A DNA stretch of 44,778 nt from the NCBI GenBank assembly GCA_046498365.1, contig JAWOAV010000172.1, positions 1 through 44,778 on the forward strand, written 5' to 3'. Shown here in pieces: positions 30,763 through 37,503 of this stretch. The stretch is from B1SED10-16 sp046498365 (GTDB taxonomy: Bacteria > Desulfobacterota > Desulfobacteria > Desulfobacterales > Desulfosalsimonadaceae). Position 1 is the first letter of the stretch. The number at the start of each line of letters is the position of its first letter. A program made the translations under genes and the position numbers. The notes beneath the pieces are model-generated. The model was not told the DNA's origin and made no database searches. It saw only the letters and a list, made by a program, of their open reading frames with translations.

Positions 30763-31233
30763 ATGAGCAAAAAAATTCTGATTGCCATGGATGATTCGGA
30801 AAACGCCATGCGTGCCGTTAAATTCGCAGGTGATTTGCTCGATAAAGATTCCGATATTACGCTGTTCAGCGTCCTGCAGGATCATAAAAGTATATGCGAG
30901 TATAACAGCCCAAGCCTCACACCCACGTTTCAAAGAGAGCGCGCTGCTTTCTGTGCACTTGAAAACCAGAAAAAAGAACTCCTGGAAACCGCCGCAAAAG
31001 AAGCTTCCCGTTATCTTTTGTCCACAGGATTTGAAGAGGGGAAGATTCACAGTAAGATCGTACCTCTTGAAAAGGGGGTGGCGCGGGACATCATCAAGAA
31101 GGCGGATTCGGGATATGATGTCGTTGTTATCGGAAAACGCGGCATTTCTTCGGCTTCAGAGTTTTTTTTCGGCAGCGTGTCTTCGAAGGTTATACAGGGT
31201 GTAAAAAATGCGTCTGTGCTCGTGGTTTCCTGA
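30763..31233 (+). CDS. Universal stress protein (UspA family)
   Basis: The 156-residue single-domain Usp fold starts SKKILIAMDDSENAMRAVKF and ends with the nucleotide-binding signature GKRGISSASEFFFGSVSSKV (G-x2-G-x9-G-S), so ATP binding is likely. Such proteins respond to stress or anaerobic conditions; the mechanism is uncertain. AGGAG lies 7 nt before the ATG at 30763; a TTG at 30760 is in frame but not preferred. It follows repeat A copy 3 and precedes the epimerase gene by 27 bp, so both may be in one transcript. Confidence 0.88.
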   Translation: MSKKILIAMDDSENAMRAVKFAGDLLDKDSDITLFSVLQDHKSICEYNSPSLTPTFQRERAAFCALENQKKELLETAAKEASRYLLSTGFEEGKIHSKIVPLEKGVARDIIKKADSGYDVVVIGKRGISSASEFFFGSVSSKVIQGVKNASVLVVS

Positions 31234-31260
31234 TCGAAAATACAGGGTAAGGAGGCTGTT

Positions 31261-32160
31261 TTGAAAATACTGGTTACCGGGGCCGGCGGGTTTGTCGGAC
31301 GTCGGATGACGGATTATTTTGCAGGCCAGGGGCACGAAGTAATCGGGGTCGACCGGAACCGGCCGTCCCGCCTTCCGGAAGGGAAAAATCTTTCCTGGAT
31401 CCAGGCGGACACCACGAGCAAGGGGGAGTGGCAGAAGGCCGTCGGTGCATCCGATGCGGTCATCAACCTTGCCGGAAAAAACATCTTCGGCCGATGGTCC
31501 GAAAAAACCAAGGAAGCGATTCTTGAAAGCCGCGTGCGCACCACGGAAAAGGTCGTGGAAGCGATGGCCGGCGAAAAGGAGCCCCTTCTGCTGAGTACGT
31601 CTGCTGTGGGCTATTACGGAGACAGGGGGGATGACCGCCTTGACGAAACCGAACCAAGCGGAGATGATTTTCTGGCCCGCGTCTGTATTGAATGGGAAAA
31701 TCGGGCCAACAAGGCGGCTGATAAGGGAGCCCGCGTAGCAAATATGCGTTTCGGCCTTGTTATGGGAAAAGACGGCGGTGCTTTAAAGAAGATGCTGCCG
31801 GCTTTCAAGGCGTTTGTGGGGGGGCCGCTCGGCACCGGAAAGCAGTTCATGCCCTGGATTCATATTGAAGATCTCCTGTTGGCCCATGATTTTGTGCTGT
31901 CCAATCCCGACATATCCGGCCCGGTCAACTGTTGTGCGCCGGGGGATGTCAGAAACGAGGAATTTGCGAAAACACTCGGCATGGTTCTTGGCAGGCCGGC
32001 TGTATTCAGGGTTCCCCGGTTCGCACTCGCCGTTGCAATGGGCGAGCTGGGCGATATGGTGTTGAGCAGCCAGCGCGCCGTTCCGGCCAAACTTGTAAAA
32101 CACGGTTTTGTATTCACCTTTCCCGAGCTGCAGGCGGCATTAGAGGATCTGCTGGTATAA
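31261..32160 (+). CDS. TIGR01777/SDR39U1-type NAD(P)-dependent epimerase-like protein
   Basis: The 299-residue protein belongs to the extended SDR family known as TIGR01777. It starts with TTG preceded by AAGGAGG (5 nt). The Rossmann motif is VTGAGGFVGRR; the family segments INLAGKNIFGRWSEKTKEAI, STSAVGYYGDRGD and the C-terminal domain (GRPAVFRVPRFALAVAMGEL) are clear. Homologues occur widely, often near division or envelope genes; the substrate is unknown. The active-site Tyr lies in VGYYGD. It stands directly after the usp gene and before the copper genes. Confidence 0.85.
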   Translation: MKILVTGAGGFVGRRMTDYFAGQGHEVIGVDRNRPSRLPEGKNLSWIQADTTSKGEWQKAVGASDAVINLAGKNIFGRWSEKTKEAILESRVRTTEKVVEAMAGEKEPLLLSTSAVGYYGDRGDDRLDETEPSGDDFLARVCIEWENRANKAADKGARVANMRFGLVMGKDGGALKKMLPAFKAFVGGPLGTGKQFMPWIHIEDLLLAHDFVLSNPDISGPVNCCAPGDVRNEEFAKTLGMVLGRPAVFRVPRFALAVAMGELGDMVLSSQRAVPAKLVKHGFVFTFPELQAALEDLLV

Positions 32161-32298
32161 CGCAAAGGATTGATTACCAAGCAAGCAGCCTGGGTCCTGT
32201 ACAAAAAACGGCGCGTCGCGTCCAAGCGCGTCGAAATCAAGCGTAGCAACACGTGCCCGTCCCAACCCCTCAAAAAAGGAAAAAGCGAGGAAATACAA

Positions 32299-32502
32299 AT
32301 GGAAAAAATCACATTGTCCATTCCCAATATATCGTGCGGCCATTGCGTCAACACCATAAAAAACGAACTGCTCGAAATAGACGGGGTTTCGTCGGTAGAC
32401 GGTGATCCCGAAGCCCGCCAGGTAGCCGTGGCGTTTGAGTCCCCGGCCACAATAGAGAAGATTCACCAGACATTGAAAGAAATCGATTATCCGGCAGAAT
32501 AG
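32299..32502 (+). CDS. copZ: Copper chaperone CopZ-like (HMA domain)
   Basis: The 67-residue protein is a single heavy-metal-associated domain with the Cu(I)-binding CxxC in ISCGHCVNTI. It would bind Cu(I) in the cytoplasm and hand it to CopA, encoded 113 bp downstream. The ATG at 32299 has GAGG 8 nt upstream; a longer frame from 32170 has a non-homologous N-terminus and is rejected. Confidence 0.88.
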   Translation: MEKITLSIPNISCGHCVNTIKNELLEIDGVSSVDGDPEARQVAVAFESPATIEKIHQTLKEIDYPAE

Positions 32503-32615
32503 CGGTCGGTGATCGGAGACCGGCTGCCGAAAATCAGAGAGCCTCCGGCCTTCATGGAAAGATACCGAAGCCGGAGCCCGTGTGTTAGAAGATCCTGTTT
32601 TCAAGGGAGAAAGGA

Positions 32616-35066
32616 ATGGAAGACCGGGAAGCTACCCTGCCGGTAACCGGAATGACCTGCGCCAACTGCGCCCGTGCCATTGAACGCAGCCTTGGAAGAC
32701 TGGAAGGCGTATCTTCTGCGCACGTTAATTTCGGCGCAGAGCAGGTTCATGTGAAATACGAGCCCGAAAAAACCGGATTGAATGACATTATCGCAAGGAT
32801 CCGGCATGCGGGATACAATGTGGCGACGCGAAACGTGGAACTGCCGGTGACGGGAATGACCTGCGCCAACTGCGGGGCGAGCATTGAAAAGGCACTTTTT
32901 CGTAAAGCCGATGGTGTTCTTGATGCCTCGGTCAATTTTGCCACCGAAACCGCAGCAGTGGAATACATTCCCACGGTGATCGACCTGGAGGAAATCGTTA
33001 CGGTCATCAAGAGGGCCGGTTATAACGCCTATATCCCCGACGAGTCGAAAGGGGATCCCGAAGATTATGAAATGGCGGCCCGGAGCGCCGAAGTCCGTGA
33101 CCAGACGAGAAAATTCCTGGTCGGGGTACTCTTTACCCTTCCTTTGTTTGTGTTGAGCATGGGTCGGGATATGGGTTTTTTCGGGCCGTGGGCGCAGGCG
33201 GCGGCTGTCAACTGGGTGTTGTTTTTGCTTGCCACCCCCGTCCAGTTCTATACGGGGTGGGATTATTATACCGGCGGTTATCGGAGCCTGTTAAACAAAA
33301 GCGCCAACATGGATGTTCTGGTGGCCATGGGATCCTCTGTGGCCTATTTTTATTCCGTTGCTATCCTGTTTTTCCCTTTATTGGGGGATCATGTCTACTT
33401 CGAAACATCGGCCATGATCATCACCCTGATCAAATTCGGCAAAATGCTTGAAACACGGACGAAGCGTAAAACCGGCGGCGCCGTGAGAAAACTGCTTGCC
33501 CTTACACCCGATACTGCGACGGTCGTGGACGGGGATGCCGAAAAAGAGATGCCCCTATCCGAGATCCAGAAGGGCTGGCATGTCCGTGTTCGCCCGGGAC
33601 AGCGGATCCCGGTGGATGGAAAAGTTCTTGAAGGGCAATCCGCTGTGGATGAATCCATGCTGACAGGCGAGCCCCTGCCTGTTACCCGAAAACCCGGAGA
33701 CACGATTATCGGCGGCACGATCAACAGCGACGGCACGCTTTTGTTCGAAGCCACCCGTGTGGGCAAGGACACGGCGCTCGCTCAGATCATCCGGATGGTG
33801 CGGGAAGCCCAGGGAAGCCAGCCGCCCATACAGGCAGTCGCAGACCGGGTCGCGGCGGTCTTTGTTCCCGCGGTAATTGTGATTGCCGTTATTACGTTTT
33901 TCGTATGGGTACTGCTGTCCGCCGGATACGTGCCGGCCATGATCCGGCTGGTTGCCGTATTGGTGATTGCCTGCCCCTGCGCTTTGGGCCTTGCCACGCC
34001 GACGGCGGTCATGGCGGGCACGGGAAAGGCGGCCGAGCAGGGGATCCTTTTCAAAAGCGGGGAAGCCCTTGAAGCCGCGGAAAAGCTTGATGCCGTTGTT
34101 TTTGACAAAACCGGTACGCTGACCGCAGGCAAACCCGAAGTCACTGATGTGATCTGCTTTGAAGAGGCCTGTTCCGACCGAAAGCGGCTGCTATCGCTTT
34201 CCGCGTCCGTTGAAGCCGGTTCCGAACACCCCATTGGCAAGGCGATTATGCGGGAAGCCGCGCGGGAGGACATTTCGCCGTCAAAAGCGGTTGACTTTAA
34301 GGCTACGGGGGGGGAGGGGGTGGCTGCGAAAATAGACGGCAGAACCGTCAGGGTCGGACAGATATCCTGGTTTTCCGATCGGAAAATCGATTTGACCGAT
34401 TATGAGGAAGCCGTCAGCGACTTGCAGGAAAAAGGGAAAACGGTTGTCCTGGTGACACATGGGGATGTGCCCATGGGACTCATTGCCGTGGCAGACACAG
34501 TGAAGCCTGAAGCCGCCGAAACGGTTTCCGCTTTGCATGAGCACGGCATCAAGGTGGTCATGCTGACCGGGGACAACCGGAATACGGCAGCGGCGATCGC
34601 ATCGCAGCTGGGTATCGACGAAGTGTATTCCGAAGTCCGTCCCGAGGAAAAGGCGGAAAAGGTAAAGACGCTGCAATCGGATAATCAGCGCGTCGGGATG
34701 GTCGGTGATGGGATCAATGACGCCCCTGCGCTGGCGGTTGCGAACGTGGGGTTCGCCATGGGCAGCGGTACGGACGTGGCCATAGAAACCGGCGATGTCG
34801 TATTGGTCGGCGGCAGCCTTTCCGCCGTTGTCAAGGCCCTTGATATCAGCAGAAAAACCATGCGCACCGTTCGCCAGAACCTGTTCTGGGCCTTTTGCTA
34901 CAACACTGTTTTAATCCCGGTTGCCGCAGGGATCCTGTATCCCTTTGAAGGGGTGCCGGGAATGCTGCGGCAGCTCAATCCCATGCTTGCGGCCGTGGCC
35001 ATGTCCCTGAGCAGTATTTCCGTGGTTACCAACAGCCTGCTGCTCTACCGGGCAAAAATCAAATGA
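32616..35066 (+). CDS. copA: Copper-translocating P1B-type ATPase CopA
   Basis: The 816-residue protein exports Cu(I) from the cytoplasm using ATP. Two N-terminal HMA domains carry TCANC motifs (C15/C18 and C83/C86). The transmembrane CPC motif is in IACPCALGLATPT, the phosphorylated Asp in DKTGTLTAG, the HP motif in SEHPIGKAI and the hinge in GDGINDAPAL. Helix 7 has CYNTV and helix 8 has MSLSS, as in Cu+-type pumps. It overlaps the following DUF2400 gene by four bases (ATGA), so they are translationally coupled. It follows copZ. Confidence 0.95.
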   Translation: MEDREATLPVTGMTCANCARAIERSLGRLEGVSSAHVNFGAEQVHVKYEPEKTGLNDIIARIRHAGYNVATRNVELPVTGMTCANCGASIEKALFRKADGVLDASVNFATETAAVEYIPTVIDLEEIVTVIKRAGYNAYIPDESKGDPEDYEMAARSAEVRDQTRKFLVGVLFTLPLFVLSMGRDMGFFGPWAQAAAVNWVLFLLATPVQFYTGWDYYTGGYRSLLNKSANMDVLVAMGSSVAYFYSVAILFFPLLGDHVYFETSAMIITLIKFGKMLETRTKRKTGGAVRKLLALTPDTATVVDGDAEKEMPLSEIQKGWHVRVRPGQRIPVDGKVLEGQSAVDESMLTGEPLPVTRKPGDTIIGGTINSDGTLLFEATRVGKDTALAQIIRMVREAQGSQPPIQAVADRVAAVFVPAVIVIAVITFFVWVLLSAGYVPAMIRLVAVLVIACPCALGLATPTAVMAGTGKAAEQGILFKSGEALEAAEKLDAVVFDKTGTLTAGKPEVTDVICFEEACSDRKRLLSLSASVEAGSEHPIGKAIMREAAREDISPSKAVDFKATGGEGVAAKIDGRTVRVGQISWFSDRKIDLTDYEEAVSDLQEKGKTVVLVTHGDVPMGLIAVADTVKPEAAETVSALHEHGIKVVMLTGDNRNTAAAIASQLGIDEVYSEVRPEEKAEKVKTLQSDNQRVGMVGDGINDAPALAVANVGFAMGSGTDVAIETGDVVLVGGSLSAVVKALDISRKTMRTVRQNLFWAFCYNTVLIPVAAGILYPFEGVPGMLRQLNPMLAAVAMSLSSISVVTNSLLLYRAKIK

Positions 35067-35842
35067 TTACAAGGTACGCCGATCAACTCGAATCGCTTTA
35101 TCGGTCAAAGAACCGTCGCTGTTACGTGGATCCCGATCCGCTGTCGGTTTTGTACCGGTACCGGGATCCGGCGGAGCGGGAGATTGCCGGTTTTGTCGCG
35201 GCTTCTTTGGCATACGGCAACGTTCGTCAGATCCTGAAAAGCGTGGAAATCGTGCTGGCGAAAATGGGAAAAAGCCCGCGCGATTATGTGCTATCATCGC
35301 AGCACAGCGATTATATGGCGGATTTCAGCGGTTTTGTTCACCGGTTCGCAACCGGTGTCCATATTTCAGCACTGCTCTCCGGCATACGGGCAATCCTGTG
35401 CACATACGGTTCCCTTGAGGCTTGTTTCAAAAGCGGTGAAGCACCATCGGATGCCACCTGCCTGCCGGCGCTGAAAGGATTCGCCGACGCCCTTCGTAGT
35501 GGTGCAGTATCGGAGCCCGGCCATTTGCTCCCTTGCGTGGAAAAGGGGAGCGCATGCAAGCGGCTCAACCTGTTTTTACGGTGGATGATCCGAAGCGACG
35601 AGGTCGACCCCGGGGGGTGGGACTCCCTTTGCCCGTCGAAGCTTATCATCCCGCTGGATGTGCACATGCACCGGATCTGCATGGAGCTGGGGCTCACCAT
35701 ACGGAAGCAGGCCAACATGAAAACCGCCCTTGAAATTACAAGGGCCTTTTCCCGGATCATCCCCGAAGACCCGGTTCGCTATGATTTCGTTCTTACCCGG
35801 CGGGGAATACGCAGGGAAAATGACTTTTACGCCTTTTGCTGA
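35063..35842 (+). CDS. TIGR02757 (DUF2400) family protein
   Basis: The 259-residue protein is the family annotated as TIGR02757/DUF2400, of unknown function. It has a helical core related to HhH-GPD DNA glycosylases in overall look; visible segments are PAEREIAGFVAASLAYGNVR and WDSLCPSKLIIPLDVHMHRI. Its ATG overlaps the copA stop codon (ATGA at 35063-35066). It is followed by a tRNA gene. Confidence 0.8.
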   Translation: MITRYADQLESLYRSKNRRCYVDPDPLSVLYRYRDPAEREIAGFVAASLAYGNVRQILKSVEIVLAKMGKSPRDYVLSSQHSDYMADFSGFVHRFATGVHISALLSGIRAILCTYGSLEACFKSGEAPSDATCLPALKGFADALRSGAVSEPGHLLPCVEKGSACKRLNLFLRWMIRSDEVDPGGWDSLCPSKLIIPLDVHMHRICMELGLTIRKQANMKTALEITRAFSRIIPEDPVRYDFVLTRRGIRRENDFYAFC

Positions 35843-35861
35843 GCGGGATGCGGTTTTCTGC

Positions 35862-35890
35862 TTGACTCCGTTCGAATCCGCTGGTATGGA
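35862..35890 (+). promoter_or_regulatory. Probable tRNA-Ala promoter
   Basis: TTGACT at 35862-35867, a 17-bp spacer and TATGGA at 35885-35890 preceded by TGG, an extended -10. The start would be near 35897, about 19 bp before the tRNA. Confidence 0.5.
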
Positions 35891-35915
35891 AGTTTCATCC
35901 ATTCATGGTCGCAAT

Positions 35916-35991
35916 GGGGATGTAGCTCAGATGGGAGAGCGCGGCGTTCGCAATGCCGAGGTCAGGGGTTCGATCCCCCTCATCTCCACCA
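35916..35991 (+). tRNA. tRNA-Ala (anticodon CGC)
   Basis: A 76-nt cloverleaf. The acceptor arm GGGGATG pairs with CATCTCC, followed by A and an encoded CCA (35989-35991). The anticodon loop TTCGCAA gives anticodon CGC, which reads the alanine codon GCG. The T arm AGGGGTTCGATCCCCC has the standard TTCGA. Confidence 0.97.
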
Positions 35992-36022
35992 AACAAGCAT
36001 TCAGCAAGATCCATTGAAATAT

Positions 36023-36063
36023 GAAAAGCCTTGGAAAAATTAATCTTCCAGGGCTTTTCTTTT
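36023..36063 (+). terminator. Rho-independent terminator after tRNA-Ala
   Basis: GAAAAGCCTTGGA (36023-36035) pairs with TCCAGGGCTTTTC (36047-36059), with one G-U type mismatch, followed by a T-run (TTTT near 36060). Confidence 0.75.
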
Positions 36064-36265
36064 GTCCGATAAAGGCGCTGCTTCGATAAATCGGGATGTT
36101 TATGCTCCACAGCCACCACCGATCCATATCAATTTTCACATTGTTTCATTCCTATCAAAACCCAACTTCTATCTGCATACAATAGCAAGTGTCGAAAATC
36201 ATATCGAAAATCATTTTGCACACAATTCGAATCTTGTGATAAACTGGCACGTCAAAAGCAAGTTC

Positions 36266-36622
36266 CTATTTTCTGACAACAAACCCCTCTTTTTCGAGCA
36301 CCTCCAAAAGCCGGTGTTGATGGTCCCCCTGAATTTCGATAATTCCGTTTTTAACTGTCCCCCCGCTGCCGCATATGGTCTTGAGCCGACGGGCCAATTG
36401 CAAAAGCGCCTCGCCTTCAAGAGGGACTCCCGTGACCAGGCTGACCCCCTTTCCCTTGCGCCCCTTGGTTTCCCGGCCGACACGCACAATGCCGTCGCCA
36501 ACAGATGCCTCCGATTGCTGCTTGCACCGGCAATCGTTTTTGGGCTCTTGGCATTTTTTACACATGTCGCCTTTTTCAGTCGAATACACAAGGCGGTTGT
36601 TGTTGTCCCGTTTACTGCTCAT
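36266..36622 (-). CDS. SUI1/YciH family translation factor
   Basis: The 118-residue protein has the SUI1 fold of YciH/eIF1-type factors (KGVSLVTGVPLEGEALLQLARRLK, CGSGGTVKNGIIEIQGDHQH). Its N-terminus adds four cysteines in CKKCQEPKNDCRC (21-33), a likely small metal site seen in several bacterial YciH proteins. In bacteria the role is less clear; YciH binds ribosomes and may affect initiation under stress. It lies just downstream of the ydbL-like gene on the same strand. Confidence 0.85.
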   Translation of the reverse strand: MSSKRDNNNRLVYSTEKGDMCKKCQEPKNDCRCKQQSEASVGDGIVRVGRETKGRKGKGVSLVTGVPLEGEALLQLARRLKTICGSGGTVKNGIIEIQGDHQHRLLEVLEKEGFVVRK

Positions 36623-36660
36623 ACGGCCTCTTCAAATCGATACGCCCCGCCGATTCATCA

Positions 36661-37062
36661 TTACAAATGTAAATCCTTTTTCCGGACCCACTGGCGGTCT
36701 TTGCCCTGAAGGAAATGATTGTCTTCGGCAAGGCGATACATGCGGATGCGGTTCTGCTTTGCCACTTCCTCGATAGATGCGCCTGTTTCCTGGGCGATGA
36801 TGTGAAAAAGCGTTTTGCGGTCGCTGTTTTCAGCGCTGACAAGCGCCTGCACATCCGATGGGGCGCCGGCGTCTACCAGCGCCACCAGGCCGGTCCAGGC
36901 CTCACCCACGAGGCCTTTGTTCTTGGCTTCCTGCAGGGCGGGATAACGATCCCGCATGTTTGCCGTCACTTCTTCCTTGTTTTGGGCAAAAACCGTGGCG
37001 CTGAAAACGCAGGTCATGAAAAAAACCAAAACAATCAAACTGGCATATATCTGTTTTTTCAT
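36661..37062 (-). CDS. YdbL-like (DUF1318) secreted protein
   Basis: The 133-residue protein starts with a signal peptide (MKKQIYASLIVLVFFMTCVF, likely cut after VFAQ) and has the DUF1318/YdbL repeat-like body (RYPALQEAKNKGLVGEAWTG, LVALVDAGA, AEDNHFLQGKDRQWVRK). It lies in the ydbH-ynbE-ydbL gene order. In E. coli YdbL is a periplasmic partner of the YnbE/YdbH lipid-transport assembly. The role is inferred from synteny. Confidence 0.85.
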   Translation of the reverse strand: MKKQIYASLIVLVFFMTCVFSATVFAQNKEEVTANMRDRYPALQEAKNKGLVGEAWTGLVALVDAGAPSDVQALVSAENSDRKTLFHIIAQETGASIEEVAKQNRIRMYRLAEDNHFLQGKDRQWVRKKDLHL

Positions 37063-37079
37063 TTTGCACCCCTGTGGTA

Positions 37080-37307
37080 TTATTGGCTTAATAGTTCAAG
37101 TTCTTCCTCAGTAAAGATATCGTCCATATCCCCTTGAAAGTTCAAAGCATCATTTAACGCCCGCTGAACCTTGAGATTGATATCCACAGTTACGTGAATT
37201 GGGGCAATTTCAACTCTGTGGGTGGTATCGGCGGTCACATGGTGCCTTGTGCAGCTGCTTAAAAGCAACAATATCGCCAGTACCCCCGGAACAAATAGTT
37301 TTTTCAC
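37080..37307 (-). CDS. YnbE-like lipoprotein
   Basis: The 75-residue protein has a lipoprotein signal peptide with lipobox LLSSC (MKKLFVPGVLAILLLLSSC). The rest (RVEIAPIHVTVDINLKVQRA) matches YnbE, the small outer-membrane lipoprotein that partners YdbH in E. coli. It stands between the ydbL-like and ydbH-like genes. Its length fits the family. Confidence 0.8.
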   Translation of the reverse strand: MKKLFVPGVLAILLLLSSCTRHHVTADTTHRVEIAPIHVTVDINLKVQRALNDALNFQGDMDDIFTEEELELLSQ

Positions 37308-37337
37308 GATAATACTCCTGTTTATGTTGATAACCCA

Positions 37338-37492
37338 TTTGACGACTTCGTTAAAAGTCCAATATCTGCGTTATGCGCAGTTTCTCAGAATATTACGTAC
37401 GCTAAGTACTCTGTATTCTTTGAAATTGCCCAAGCCTTGATCTTGACCTTTTTACAAAGCCGTCTGATCGCAACTTTTTACGAGTTCATCAA
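37338..37492 (-). repeat. Dispersed inverted-repeat element, family A copy 4
   Basis: Opposite orientation to copy 1 and the most diverged of the four, with TTTGACGACTTCGTTAAAAG at one end and CTTTTTACGAGTTCATCAA at the other. It lies between the ydbH-like stop codon and the ynbE-like start on the minus strand, so it separates genes that usually form one operon. Confidence 0.65.
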
Positions 37493-37503
37493 TTTATCTG
37501 CTT

